This document shows positions 1 through 10,502 of a stretch of DNA of 64,000 nucleotides, piece by piece. The translations under genes were made by a program, and so were the position numbers. This DNA is from Pseudolactococcus insecticola. Its GTDB lineage: Bacteria > Bacillota > Bacilli > Lactobacillales > Streptococcaceae. The notes under the pieces were generated by a model. It saw only the letters and a program-made list of their open reading frames with translations. It searched no databases and had not been told where the DNA came from. Each line of letters begins with the position of its first letter. Positions within the stretch are counted from its first letter, which is position 1. The DNA is taken from contig NZ_BLLH01000010.1 in assembly GCF_011170065.1 (NCBI RefSeq), positions 1 to 64,000 of the forward strand. The letters run 5' to 3'.

Positions 1-1138
1 CAGTTGCGGCAGACTTAGCATCTTCAACTTCTTGTTCAGCTTGTTTAACAGCATCGTCTAATGCATCTTGGGCAGCCTTGATTTCAGTTTCTGTTGCGTC
101 TGGATCATCAATCAATGCTTGAAGATCATCTTTAGCTTTATTGACATTGTCATCATCCGAAACGTTTGTTGGGATTTTGTTAATGTCATCAGTTGCGGCA
201 GACTTAGCATCTTCAACTTCTTGTTCAGCTTGTTTAACAGCATCGTCTAATGCATCTTGGGCAGCCTTGATTTCAGTTTCTGTTGCGTCTGGATCATCAA
301 TCAATGCTTGAAGATCGTCTTTAGCTTTATTGACATTGTCATCATCCGAAACGTTTGTTGGGATTTTGTTAATGTCATTAGTTGCGGCAGACTTAGCATC
401 TTCAACTTCTTGTTCAGCTTGTTTAACAGCATCGTCTAATGCATCTTGGGCAGCCTTGATTTCAGTTTCTGTTGCGTCTGGATCATCAATCAATGCTTGA
501 AGATCATCTTTAGCTTTGTTTACATTGTCATCATCTGAAACGTTAGTTGGGATGTTATTAATGGCATCAGTAGCTGCATCTTTAGCAGCTTGAACTTCGT
601 CTTGAGCAGTCTTGATTGCATCATCTAATGCATCTTGAGCATCTTTGATTTGTGTTTCAGTTGCATCAGGATCATCAATCAATGCTTGAAGATCATCTTT
701 AGCCTTGTTTACATTGTCATCATCAGTTACGTTAGTTGGGATGTTTTTGATGTCATCAGTAGCAGAAGACTTCGCATTTTCAACTTCTTTTTGGGCTTGA
801 GCTACTGCATCGTCAAGTGCATCTTGAGCAGCTTTGACTTCAGTTTCTGTTGAATCTGGGTTATCAATCACTGCTTGAAGATCATCTTTAGCTTTATTGA
901 CATTGTCATCATCAGTTACGTTAGCTGGGATGTTTTCAATGTCATCAGTAGCAGCAGACTTAGCATCTTCAACTTCTTGTTCAGCTTGTGCTACTGCATT
1001 GTTGTAATCATCCAAGGCATCTAAGATATCTTGAGTAGTTCCATTATCATCAGCGGCTGCAGCAATGGCATCATCAAGAGCTTGTTTTGCTTTAGCAACA
1101 TTATCATCATCAGATACGTTTACTGGAACTGTTACGTC
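1..1138 (-). repeat. Tandem 189-bp (63-residue) helical repeats inside the adhesin
   Basis: Five full units with an exact 189-bp period run at 946-758, 757-569, 568-380, 379-191 and 190-2. A sixth, diverged 64-codon unit covers 1138-947. Each encodes a charged, Ala/Asp/Lys-rich helical unit with the cores NVSDDDNVNKAKDDLQ and AQDALDDAV. The units nearest the left edge are almost identical to one another (for instance one Asp/Asn change plus a silent change), while those further in have diverged. The array clearly continues out of the window. Such repeats usually form a stalk that holds the binding domains away from the wall. Confidence 0.95.
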
Positions 1139-4100
1139 AGCTGCAGTATTTGCATCATCACGAGCAGATTGTGCTTCATCAATAGCAGTTTGTAAATCTT
1201 CAAGGGCTTTTTGTTGATCTTCTTCGTTAGTTGCATTGTTAAATGCATCTTCAGCAGCGATCACGCTTGGTTCTTTAGAAAGTGGACTTTCTTCAGGCAT
1301 AGTGATCTTCACATAGTGATTTACAACTACTGAAGTTCCGTCACCATTGATAGTTGTAGCACCATCAGTAGTTGATAACTTATAACCACTAACGAAAGTA
1401 TCATCGTTAACGATTGCAGTGTCAGTAGTACCAGTTGAGTTTGTAGTTGCTTTGATTTCATTACCATCAGCGTCTACGTAAGTCACTTGATACTTAGTAG
1501 CAGCATCCGGTGTAAATACAACTGTGTAACTAGGAACAACTAAACTACCATCAGCGTTTACTGCAAATGTATTGTCCAAACTAGTAAAGTCAAAGTCTGT
1601 TGATGAATCAGCAACAACTTCATTACCTTCACTATCAGTGATTGTGAAGGTATAACCAGGTACAGCTGGAACGATAACTTTTGATCCATCAGTGTTAACC
1701 GCATCTGCATAACTAGCATCAGTTACAGCATTCAATGTTGAATCATTCAAATCAGCGAGTACACTATATTTACCGTTAGCTGAATCAATACCACTAGCAC
1801 TCAAAGTAATGTCTTGAGCATTCGGTACATAAACGATAGTGATGTCAGCGTTATTGCTTGAAAGGAATGTACCGCTAGCTGAGATTGCTTCAGTATATAC
1901 AGCATTGCCATCACCATCTTTAGTTAACAAGTACGCAGTGTATCCAGAAACAGTTGGGAAAGTATATGAATATCCAGAGTTAGTACCACCATAGATAGTT
2001 GCATCAAGTCCAGTTAAGGCTGTTGACAATCCTGAATCAGAATAACCTGCATCAGAAGTAGTTGAACCAGCGATTAACTTATCAGATGCGATTGATGAAC
2101 CATCAGTTGAAATGTTACCATCAGCATCTTTAGCACCAAGTACGTAGTTGATGTTGATCGATTGAGGGGCTGCGGTGTAAGTAACTGTGTATGCACTATT
2201 ATCATCAGCAGTAAACAAATGAGTTAAATCATCCCCATTGGCTGCAACAACATTGCCATCAGCATCAGTAATTGTGTAAACATAACCTGGTACATACAAT
2301 CTAGAAGCAGACAACAAATTCTTTGTTACGTCGGTATCCCCATTAACTGTTGCTGAATCTGTATCAACGAGCGCGTTAATGGCATCAACTTGGGCAGGGT
2401 CACTTGGCAATACATAGTTAATTGTTACAGCTTGTGAGTCTGCCTTGTAGCTCAAAGTCCATGCTGTTTCATCGCCGGCCGTGAACGTGTGACTCAAGTT
2501 ACCATCTGCATCAACTGGCACATCATTACCATCAGCATCAGTGATGTGATAAGTATATCCAGGAATCTGCAAATCTGCTAATTGATCAGCTGTCAAGATA
2601 ACCTTAGAAGTATCTGTTGCACCTTCAGTAGCTGGCAAATCTTCACCATCTTGTGCAGTGTTAGCTGCTATCAAGATATCTTGTTTAACGTCAACAACTG
2701 TCTTTTGAGCGTCAGTTAAATTTGAATCATCCAAAGCCAAATCTAACTTTTGTGGCGTTGGTGTTAAGGTAATTGTGATGCCTGAAATTAGAGTCTTACC
2801 AGATGCATCAACAGCAAATGTCAACGCTGGATCGCTCAAACTGTCCACATTATGTGAACCAGCTGCATCAGTATATGAATAAGTCACGACATAACCAGGT
2901 ACAGCAGCAGCGTAGTCAGTGTTATCAACAACTTGCGCATCAGTCTTACCATCTTCTGTTGCACGAGCCAGTCCAGTCAACAAGTTTGTTGCTGCAGCAG
3001 GTCCTACGATTGTTACAGGGATTGATTGGTCAACTGGTGAATACGTGATTGTAAACACGTTATCGTCGCTTGGTTGCAAAACATATGAATATGTGCCATC
3101 ACCATTATCTGTCAAGGATGATGCATCATCAGCATTAAAGTCGACAGTATAACCTGCAACTGCAGGGACAGTAATTGTTTGAGTTGAACCAGTTGTGCCA
3201 GAGATTGTTTGATCAGCAACAGTTTTTGCACCGTTTGTGTAAACAGTTTTTACTGTGACATTTTGATCAGTAGCTTGCAAATAGAAGTTCAAACCAGTGA
3301 TTGTGCCATCAGGTTGAATTGCAAAGGTAGCAGTTTGTGTATCTGATGCATCATTACCGTCAGCATCAACAATCTTATAACCATCAGGTGCGGTCAATGT
3401 ATAACTAGCTTCAGTGTCTGTTTTACTTGCCAATGTACCAGTAAATGTGCGATCAACTTGTGTTAATGATTGTCCTTGCAGAGCAAAGATTGCTGAGCTA
3501 TTGATTGCATCCGTTCCCAAAACGGTTACTGTGATAGGAGCTGTTTGGTCGTTTGCAGAATAAGTTACTGTGAATGATTCTGGTGAATCAACATCTGCAG
3601 CTGAATATAACCCATCTACTAGACCACTTGCTGTATAACCAGGAATTGCAGGTGCAACATAAGCTGATCCATCAGCATTAAGAATTCCGGCACCTACTTC
3701 ACCATTCAAAGTGACATTAGCAGGTAATACTGGATTTCCAGTACCATCAGTTGCAAATGTCACAACTGCACTTGCTTTCTTAGGTGTGTAAACAACAATA
3801 TATTTAGTAATCGCAAGTGATGAACCATTCATTGCAAATGTGCCACTAAAGTCAGAAACTTTGTTTGCAGCAGAAACGGTATTTGCATAAATCTGAGCAT
3901 CATAACCTGCAACAGTAATGTCTGACGGTTCAACTGATGTGTCATGAGCTTCATCTGTTTTACCAGTCATCGCTGTAAATGCGGGTGCGAGTGCAAATGT
4001 CTTGCCTGTTGCATCTTGAGCAACGATTGTTACTGCTTGTGGGTTTGCCACATAGTTAATTGTGACAGAACCCTTGGCATCAGCCCAACTACCATCAGGC

Positions 4101-7100
4101 AATTCAGTGCCAGTAGCAGTGAATGTTCCGCCAGTAGTTGTTGCCAAAGCTGTATAACCAGCAATAGCAATTGGTGAAACTGTATAAGTTCCACCATTGA
4201 AACTTGTACCATCAGCACTTGTTTCAGTTGTTTTAGCTAAAGCTGCGGCGTTTGCTGTTGTGAAGGCAGCACTTGGTGCCGCACCATTAACTTGATAATT
4301 GATTGGCAAAGTCACTGGCGCTGCTTGGTATTCTACTTCATATGTAGCACCACCAGCAGGCACTGTGATATCATCTGTCAAATCAGTTACCAACTCGTAA
4401 CCAGCAGGTACTGCATAAGCTGTTGCGGCTTTCAAGTCAGCTGCTGTTACTGTTTGGTTTGTTTTGAAGTTTGATGTTGTGATTGGTGTTGTTTTAATTA
4501 CTGCACCACTTGCATCCTTCAAGATGTAATTCACAGTCAAAGGTTGAGCTACTGGTGTATAAGTCACTGTGAAGTCAGCTGGGTTCAAAGGCGTTCCATC
4601 AGCGTTGCCACTAATCGTTGTACCCTTATCAGAAACATAGCCAGCTGGTGCACCATCAACAGGAACTGTAAATGCTGTGCCAGTGCTGAAAGTTACTTCT
4701 GGGGTTGCTGTGGTATCAGCTTGTGAACCATCAGCGTAATGGTATGTCACTGTTGGTGCTACTGTGAAGTAATAAGTTACTGTGTTAGTACCTGCTTGGA
4801 ATGTCTTATCCGCGTTAGCAGGATCAACAGTCGGTGCGGCACCAACAATCACAGAACCATCATCTGCTTGGACAGTGAAGGCATCAGTTTGCCATACTGG
4901 TGTGCCAGTTGCAACATATCCAGCTGGCAGATTGGCAGGTGTTGCTAAGAAGTCTGGTGCAACATCAGCAATAGCACTACCATCAGCGCCTCTTACTTCT
5001 TGGTCTGGTGCAATTGTTACGTTAGTACCTGCCAACAAATAGTGTGCAGTCAAAGTTTCAGTCGCTAACTGATATTGAACAGTTACGATTGTTGGCGTGC
5101 CTTCAGCAGCGTTTGGCGCCAACTTCACATCGAGTGACGCATTTGAGATTGGTGTGTACAAGTTACCACCAACATTAATAGCTGGGGCTGCATAAGTCCA
5201 TTCTGAACCAACTGTACCAACAACTGTGGCAGGCATTAATGTGCCGCTTGAACCAGCGATAATGTTGCCATCACCATCCAAGAGATCATAGTTCACTTGG
5301 TATGATACATCAGCTGCCTTATAGTTCACAATTGCTTTATCTGAAGTGGTTGAGAAGATATAGCCAATATTGTTGCCATCTGGATCTGTACCTGCTGATT
5401 CATCTGCATCATCGGTTGAAACATAGGTGTATCCATCAATATCAGGTGTATCGATGCCGTACACTGAACCAGTCCCACCAGTCAAAGTCTTAGTTGTTAA
5501 GCCAGGAATTGAGTTACCATTTTGATCAACATAGTTGACTGTGACTGATTGTGGTGTTGCCGTGTAGTAGAAGTTAATTGTTGTCACACCATTAGTTGCA
5601 GTGTTATAGCCATAAGTTGGCGCAGCACTTGTACCACCATTTGGCAAAGTACCATCAATGCTTGAGAATGTGTAACCACCAGGAGCAGCTGATTGAACTT
5701 GCGCATCAACTGCTGCTTTCAAGTTATCCATTGAAGCGTAGGCACTCGATGTTGCAATCGCCTTACCAGTTTGTGATACTGCTCCTGCTAATGTCGCACC
5801 AGCGATTATTTGTGTGTCGCCTGTGATTGGATCAATTGAATAAATATTTGTTTGGTATGTGACACTTTTGGCGGTATACAAAACATATTCATTCAACGTG
5901 CCGTTTGCTTTGAATGCGGCACTTTGGGCAGGTGAAGTGCCAACATAGATTGGCACACCAGTTGTTTGCAAAGTATAACCATCAATTGCCGGTGCATCTG
6001 TTTTTGCCATCGCAGTCAACAAATCACCGACATTACCAGCGATTGTAGTTGGTAAACCAGCCGGTGTTAAAGCTTTACCATTCGTACTATCGTAATAAAT
6101 AATATTTGCTGTTGTTGGCAAGCCATTAAACGTCACTGTCAAAACATTTTGAGCTGGATCAGCCGAATAAACTGTTGGTCCAGTAATCACGCCATTTGCA
6201 TAACCAGTATACACCGTTGGAATACTTGAAGTATCGATAACGGATCCAACAACTGCTGATGCCAATTTTGTGCCTGCGGCATTAGTTGACGTCGTTGCAG
6301 TAATTGATGTTGGTGAAGCAGCAATTGTATTACCATTTTGGTCAACATATTTCACTGTGGCAGTTGCCGCAGCAGCTGTGAATGTTACTTTAACAGTGTT
6401 TGTGCCATTTGTGAAGACATCATCAGCTGTACCTGTTGCGTTAATTTGTGTACTTGCGTAAGTGTATCCAGCTGGTGCTGTATAAACTGTGCCGTTGATT
6501 GTTGCAGTTTTGCCAGTACCAGTTGCAGTGATTGCTTGGTTGGTTGTACCGTTGATTGTTGTGGCTGTTAACGTTGGAATATCATTACCATTTTGGTCAA
6601 CGAAAGTGACTGTGGCAGTTTGTGCACTAGCTTTATAGATCAAGTTGTATTGGTTATCTGCCAAAACATTAGATACGACTTGCGTTGATGCGTTCACTGC
6701 TTTACCAGTGCCATCATACAAGATATTACCGGCTTTGTCAGTTACTGAAGCCAATGTGTAACCAGGAATTGCTGGGGCAGCATACGTGAAGCTAGTTGTG
6801 CCAACAAGTCCTGTACCAGTACCTGATGTTGTCCCATCAGCGGCTGTCAAAGTCGTTGCGCCAGTTGCAGTACCATCAGCACTTGATAAGTAGTTCAAAG
6901 TCACATTAACAGGATTAGAAACAAAGTTGAGGTACACAGTGGTTGTTGACTTGCCAGTTGCATCAACAGCATAAAGTACATTACCGGCTGCGTTCGTTGC
7001 ACTCAATCCAGTTGCAACAGTTCCTGTATTTGCTGCTGTTACTGATTGGAATGTTAAGCCAGGAATAGTTTGGTCGCTGGCTGGAATTTGTGTTGTACTT

Positions 7101-10100
7101 ACAACTGTACCAACTGTGCCTGTTACGTTAGTTGTGTTAAACGTAATTGGGTTACCACTAGCGTCTGTTAACCCAGCTTTTGATAAATCAGCTATCAAAA
7201 CATTTTTGTTAGCATCACGCAAACGATAAATAACAGTTGGTTGCGTTGCATTAGCTTGTGTATTGATATCAATGACAGCCGAGTAGTTAATGCCGTCAGT
7301 TGAAGTCAAACCCGTTGTTGTATATGTTGCTGGCAAAGCAGTTGTTGCGTTGTTATAGGTTGCGCTAGTAACTGAATAACCAACTGGAATTAATCCTGCA
7401 GCTTGGGCCCAGGCGGATGTGAAGCCAGTTGTTGGCGTCGCGCTGGTTGCAGCGTTAACTTGTACGCTCGATGCAGCACCGGCTGGTAATTGTGCGGCTG
7501 ATACTACTTTATAACTACCATCAGGTTGTTGAATTTGATAGGTCAAATTAATTTTTTGTGGCGTATAAGTGACTGTATAAGTTTGACCAACAGCATACTT
7601 GCCAGTCACTGCAGATACACTCGCAACATAACCAGAAACTACTGGTACTTTCACGTTAAATGTTGTGCCAGTTTGACCAATCAATGTCACAGTTTGAGTT
7701 GCAGTATTGATGTAGTACTTATCTTTATTAGCTGCTGTAGCAGTTAATGCCGATGTACTGTTCTTAAGTGTTGTTGTCGTTCCTGCAACCGTGTTGGTTG
7801 AACCATCAATTGCCGCTGCATTCAAAGTGACACCATGGTCGGCAAATGTTGTTCCATCAGCGAACTTATAAACAATGTTTTCTGAGTCAGGATTTGCCGT
7901 ATAAACCAAAGTAATCACGTTCTTTGATTCATCATTGTTAACGATCAAGGCTGTACCAGCTTTTGGTGAAGACACTGTGTTGAGTGTATAACCGGCAATA
8001 GTTGGTGCATTGTAAGTATAAGTTGTTGTTCCTAATGGAATATCTTTTGTGGCAGGCAAAGCAGTTACACCAGTAATTGCTACTTGGTCAGTAACGTTAC
8101 CAATGAAAGAAGTTGAAGGCTGAATTGTTTGACCATTAGCATCGACATAATTAACTGTTGTTTTAGCAGTACCGTAGTTACCAGAGAAACTGTTGACTGT
8201 AACACCGATTTGTGACGTGTTACTTCCAGTAGCGCCAACGAAGCCAATTGATTCAGAAGCGGCTGGCGGTGTAAATGACTTTGTGAAAGTCATGTTCAAA
8301 TCAGGCAAAGTCACTACCAAAGTACCAAGACCAGTTGCGGCGTCATAAGTATAATTAGCTACTGCATGAATTGCGAGTTGTGGTGTTGTGCTGTTTGTCC
8401 AACTACCGTTACTTTTTGGCAATGCTGGAATACCTGGTGTATTATCAGCAATCACTTGTTGATCAGTATCGTCACTACTTGCATCAATCAAGTTACCAGA
8501 TGCATCAGTTGAACGGAAACCAGCAACTTGAGTGGCGGCGTTTGCACTGTTTCCAAGGCCAAAGAATGATGTTGTATTATCTGGATTAATCCCTAAGTTT
8601 GAATCACCAGCTGTTTTATTAGCACCTGTAGTAGTTGAGTCAGATTTTGCAGCGTTATTCCAAAAATCGATTCCCCAAGTAACAGAATTTGCTAAGCCTT
8701 GAATACCAAGTCCACCACCAGCTTGTCCACTTGTTAATTGGTTAGGCATGGCAGGTGTAATAATCAAGCCCATAGAATCACCAACACCATAAGACATGAA
8801 TGACACGATAATCAGATTGATACCTTTTTGAATATCGGCATTCAATCCAGCAAAGTTCATGTTATAGTCCAAAGACCATGCTGATGTCATGTCAACTTGT
8901 TTAGTTAAGGCTAAATAACCAGTTTTGTTTTGGTCGGCAGTGGTCAAAGTTGTCACGTTGGTGCCGGTTGTTTTATTAGTGGCAGTCGTTGCACCAGTTG
9001 CTGTAAATGTTTTACCATCAGTAACTGCTGAGTTAGTACCAGCAAGTGAGTGAACACCTGCTTCTAAGTCTGTTAAGGCTGAAATATCATCTGGGTCAAC
9101 GATATTACGGAAAGCACCTGTTAGTCCTTGTGCGTCAATCGCAGCTACCGCGTTGTTATAGTCGCTAGCACTTGCTGCGTTGATGATCAAGTCACCGTAA
9201 GCTGACACATAGGCGTTGGTGTTGACCGGTAGAACCAATGATTGGTAGGCTTCTTGCGCTGCTTGCACTTGTGCTGCGTTAGCACCTTTTTTATCTTCAA
9301 CCAACATAGCACCAGCGAGCGTTACTTCTTGTGCCATGTCGCTGATGATTTGATTTGTTTGGGTGTAAAGCGTTTGAACGTCTTCGAGTGATGCTTTTGG
9401 ATCAAGCGCTTTAAGTGACGCCAAGTTAGCTTTGACTACTGCTAATTCTTGCGTTTGGTGGTTGGCGAGTGCTAAGATAGCTGTGTTTCTCACGACTGTG
9501 TCTGTGTCGCTGGCATCTGCTTGTGCGTTAGACTGGTCCAAGATCTCGTCAATGTCGTCTTTGTGTGCTTGTGCTGTTTCAGCAGTTTCTGCCAGCCACT
9601 TTTCTGTTACTGGTGAGGCTGCTGTGTCTGCACTTGTTTTTGCTTCAGCACTTGCTGTTGTTTCAGCACTTGCTGTTGTGTCTGCTGTTTCAGCAGTTTT
9701 CTTATAAGTAACGGTGTATGTGACATCTTTGTCTGCTGTGCTTGCTGATACGTTCGGAAGAACTGCACCAGTTGCATCTGTGATGACTGCGTCGTAGCCT
9801 GCAACTGTATAGCTAGTCAAGTCTTGCGCTGCAAAGTCTTCGCCTGCTTTGACTGTTTGTGTCAAAGTTTTGCTTGTCCCATCAGGGAAAGTCAAGATGA
9901 TTTTTTGCGTATACGAAAGGTCTGCTGCCGCTTTGGGCTCAGCAGTTGTTTTTTCTTCTGTTGTTGCTGCTGTTTCTGACTCAGCAGGTGCGGCACTTGT
10001 TGTTGTGCTTTGGGTTGTTGTTGTTGTTTGAGACGCTACTTCTGCTTGAGTTGATGCTTCGCTTTGCACTGGTGCAGCAGTTTCACTTGATGCTGGCACT

Positions 10101-10366
10101 TCAGATGCTGCTGGCGTTGGTGTTACTGCGCTGCTTTGTGATTGTGGTTCGGACGTTTTAGCTGACGCTTGGGTGCTGGTTTGAGTTGTTTTTGCCGCAG
10201 TATTTTCATCTGCGCTTACAACTGTTTGTCCTGCTACCGCTGCGCCACCTGCTAGGACAGCCAAAACGGTACTGGCATAAAGCCAGTTTTTACCTTTTTT
10301 CCACGAACGGAAATTCGTGTTTTTCCTGTCGACGTTTAACTTTGAGTCGTGTTTACCCTTTATCAT
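1..10366 (-). CDS. Giant cell-wall adhesin, MucBP/lectin-like (C-terminus beyond window)
   Basis: The frame is open from the ATG at 10366 to the left edge, at least 3455 residues, with no stop seen. A Shine-Dalgarno AGGAG precedes the ATG. The N-terminus has the KxxGKxW-type signal (WKKGKNW at about 22-28), a hydrophobic stretch and a likely cut after VVSA (52). Then follow a Ser/Thr/Ala-rich linker (53-140), one MucBP-like unit (about 145-215), a helical stretch (250-400) and a region resembling bacterial L-type lectins (about 430-735; GIQGL, WGIDFWNN). About two dozen beta-rich units of the MucBP type (VNYVDxNG ... IPGYT) fill 735-3025, and helical repeats follow to the edge. The family binds mucus, glycans or neighbouring cells. 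A sortase signal is expected past the edge but not seen. A two-component system lies just upstream. Confidence 0.93.
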   Translation of the reverse strand, partial: MIKGKHDSKLNVDRKNTNFRSWKKGKNWLYASTVLAVLAGGAAVAGQTVVSADENTAAKTTQTSTQASAKTSEPQSQSSAVTPTPAASEVPASSETAAPVQSEASTQAEVASQTTTTTQSTTTSAAPAESETAATTEEKTTAEPKAAADLSYTQKIILTFPDGTSKTLTQTVKAGEDFAAQDLTSYTVAGYDAVITDATGAVLPNVSASTADKDVTYTVTYKKTAETADTTASAETTASAEAKTSADTAASPVTEKWLAETAETAQAHKDDIDEILDQSNAQADASDTDTVVRNTAILALANHQTQELAVVKANLASLKALDPKASLEDVQTLYTQTNQIISDMAQEVTLAGAMLVEDKKGANAAQVQAAQEAYQSLVLPVNTNAYVSAYGDLIINAASASDYNNAVAAIDAQGLTGAFRNIVDPDDISALTDLEAGVHSLAGTNSAVTDGKTFTATGATTATNKTTGTNVTTLTTADQNKTGYLALTKQVDMTSAWSLDYNMNFAGLNADIQKGINLIIVSFMSYGVGDSMGLIITPAMPNQLTSGQAGGGLGIQGLANSVTWGIDFWNNAAKSDSTTTGANKTAGDSNLGINPDNTTSFFGLGNSANAATQVAGFRSTDASGNLIDASSDDTDQQVIADNTPGIPALPKSNGSWTNSTTPQLAIHAVANYTYDAATGLGTLVVTLPDLNMTFTKSFTPPAASESIGFVGATGSNTSQIGVTVNSFSGNYGTAKTTVNYVDANGQTIQPSTSFIGNVTDQVAITGVTALPATKDIPLGTTTYTYNAPTIAGYTLNTVSSPKAGTALIVNNDESKNVITLVYTANPDSENIVYKFADGTTFADHGVTLNAAAIDGSTNTVAGTTTTLKNSTSALTATAANKDKYYINTATQTVTLIGQTGTTFNVKVPVVSGYVASVSAVTGKYAVGQTYTVTYTPQKINLTYQIQQPDGSYKVVSAAQLPAGAASSVQVNAATSATPTTGFTSAWAQAAGLIPVGYSVTSATYNNATTALPATYTTTGLTSTDGINYSAVIDINTQANATQPTVIYRLRDANKNVLIADLSKAGLTDASGNPITFNTTNVTGTVGTVVSTTQIPASDQTIPGLTFQSVTAANTGTVATGLSATNAAGNVLYAVDATGKSTTTVYLNFVSNPVNVTLNYLSSADGTATGATTLTAADGTTSGTGTGLVGTTSFTYAAPAIPGYTLASVTDKAGNILYDGTGKAVNASTQVVSNVLADNQYNLIYKASAQTATVTFVDQNGNDIPTLTATTINGTTNQAITATGTGKTATINGTVYTAPAGYTYASTQINATGTADDVFTNGTNTVKVTFTAAAATATVKYVDQNGNTIAASPTSITATTSTNAAGTKLASAVVGSVIDTSSIPTVYTGYANGVITGPTVYSADPAQNVLTVTFNGLPTTANIIYYDSTNGKALTPAGLPTTIAGNVGDLLTAMAKTDAPAIDGYTLQTTGVPIYVGTSPAQSAAFKANGTLNEYVLYTAKSVTYQTNIYSIDPITGDTQIIAGATLAGAVSQTGKAIATSSAYASMDNLKAAVDAQVQSAAPGGYTFSSIDGTLPNGGTSAAPTYGYNTATNGVTTINFYYTATPQSVTVNYVDQNGNSIPGLTTKTLTGGTGSVYGIDTPDIDGYTYVSTDDADESAGTDPDGNNIGYIFSTTSDKAIVNYKAADVSYQVNYDLLDGDGNIIAGSSGTLMPATVVGTVGSEWTYAAPAINVGGNLYTPISNASLDVKLAPNAAEGTPTIVTVQYQLATETLTAHYLLAGTNVTIAPDQEVRGADGSAIADVAPDFLATPANLPAGYVATGTPVWQTDAFTVQADDGSVIVGAAPTVDPANADKTFQAGTNTVTYYFTVAPTVTYHYADGSQADTTATPEVTFSTGTAFTVPVDGAPAGYVSDKGTTISGNADGTPLNPADFTVTYTPVAQPLTVNYILKDASGAVIKTTPITTSNFKTNQTVTAADLKAATAYAVPAGYELVTDLTDDITVPAGGATYEVEYQAAPVTLPINYQVNGAAPSAAFTTANAAALAKTTETSADGTSFNGGTYTVSPIAIAGYTALATTTGGTFTATGTELPDGSWADAKGSVTINYVANPQAVTIVAQDATGKTFALAPAFTAMTGKTDEAHDTSVEPSDITVAGYDAQIYANTVSAANKVSDFSGTFAMNGSSLAITKYIVVYTPKKASAVVTFATDGTGNPVLPANVTLNGEVGAGILNADGSAYVAPAIPGYTASGLVDGLYSAADVDSPESFTVTYSANDQTAPITVTVLGTDAINSSAIFALQGQSLTQVDRTFTGTLASKTDTEASYTLTAPDGYKIVDADGNDASDTQTATFAIQPDGTITGLNFYLQATDQNVTVKTVYTNGAKTVADQTISGTTGSTQTITVPAVAGYTVDFNADDASSLTDNGDGTYSYVLQPSDDNVFTITYSPVDQSIPVTIVGPAAATNLLTGLARATEDGKTDAQVVDNTDYAAAVPGYVVTYSYTDAAGSHNVDSLSDPALTFAVDASGKTLISGITITLTPTPQKLDLALDDSNLTDAQKTVVDVKQDILIAANTAQDGEDLPATEGATDTSKVILTADQLADLQIPGYTYHITDADGNDVPVDADGNLSHTFTAGDETAWTLSYKADSQAVTINYVLPSDPAQVDAINALVDTDSATVNGDTDVTKNLLSASRLYVPGYVYTITDADGNVVAANGDDLTHLFTADDNSAYTVTYTAAPQSININYVLGAKDADGNISTDGSSIASDKLIAGSTTSDAGYSDSGLSTALTGLDATIYGGTNSGYSYTFPTVSGYTAYLLTKDGDGNAVYTEAISASGTFLSSNNADITIVYVPNAQDITLSASGIDSANGKYSVLADLNDSTLNAVTDASYADAVNTDGSKVIVPAVPGYTFTITDSEGNEVVADSSTDFDFTSLDNTFAVNADGSLVVPSYTVVFTPDAATKYQVTYVDADGNEIKATTNSTGTTDTAIVNDDTFVSGYKLSTTDGATTINGDGTSVVVNHYVKITMPEESPLSKEPSVIAAEDAFNNATNEEDQQKALEDLQTAIDEAQSARDDANTAADVTVPVNVSDDDNVAKAKQALDDAIAAAADDNGTTQDILDALDDYNNAVAQAEQEVEDAKSAATDDIENIPANVTDDDNVNKAKDDLQAVIDNPDSTETEVKAAQDALDDAVAQAQKEVENAKSSATDDIKNIPTNVTDDDNVNKAKDDLQALIDDPDATETQIKDAQDALDDAIKTAQDEVQAAKDAATDAINNIPTNVSDDDNVNKAKDDLQALIDDPDATETEIKAAQDALDDAVKQAEQEVEDAKSAATNDINKIPTNVSDDDNVNKAKDDLQALIDDPDATETEIKAAQDALDDAVKQAEQEVEDAKSAATDDINKIPTNVSDDDNVNKAKDDLQALIDDPDATETEIKAAQDALDDAVKQAEQEVEDAKSAAT
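1290..8170 (-). repeat. MucBP-like protein repeats of the adhesin
   Basis: Reading the adhesin frame, segments that open with a strand such as VTVNYVDQNG and close with IPGYT or AGYT plus a VxYxA strand recur every 75-110 residues, roughly 25 times. Examples begin near 8165, 6640, 6380, 5560, 4560 and 3030. Units differ in sequence, so this is an old, diversified array, unlike the near-identical 189-bp array downstream. The assignment to the MucBP class rests on pattern recognition; some units may belong to related Ig-like classes. Confidence 0.75.
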
Positions 10367-10471
10367 GTTTTCTCCTATATTTTGGTATTTTTCCCCGGAC
10401 ATGTCTCATTTTACTGAAATTTTGCCACAAAAACATCGTATAAAACGGTAAACTTTTCTGCCTTTTTAGGT

Positions 10472-10497
10472 AAAAAAAGAAGCACAATTGTACTTCT
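10472..10497 (-). terminator. Terminator of the response-regulator operon
   Basis: An inverted repeat AGAAGyACAA/TTGTrCTTCT with a single mismatch is followed on the minus strand by a run of seven T. It lies just past the stop of the response regulator and separates the two-component system from the adhesin. Confidence 0.8.
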
Positions 10498-10502
10498 TGA
10501 AA

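Noticed and set aside
68-10443. Many open frames of 60-97 codons on the plus strand
   Set aside because: They lie antisense to the adhesin, repeat with its 189-bp period at the left end, lack ribosome-binding sites and have Cys/Ser/Tyr-heavy composition typical of reverse reading.
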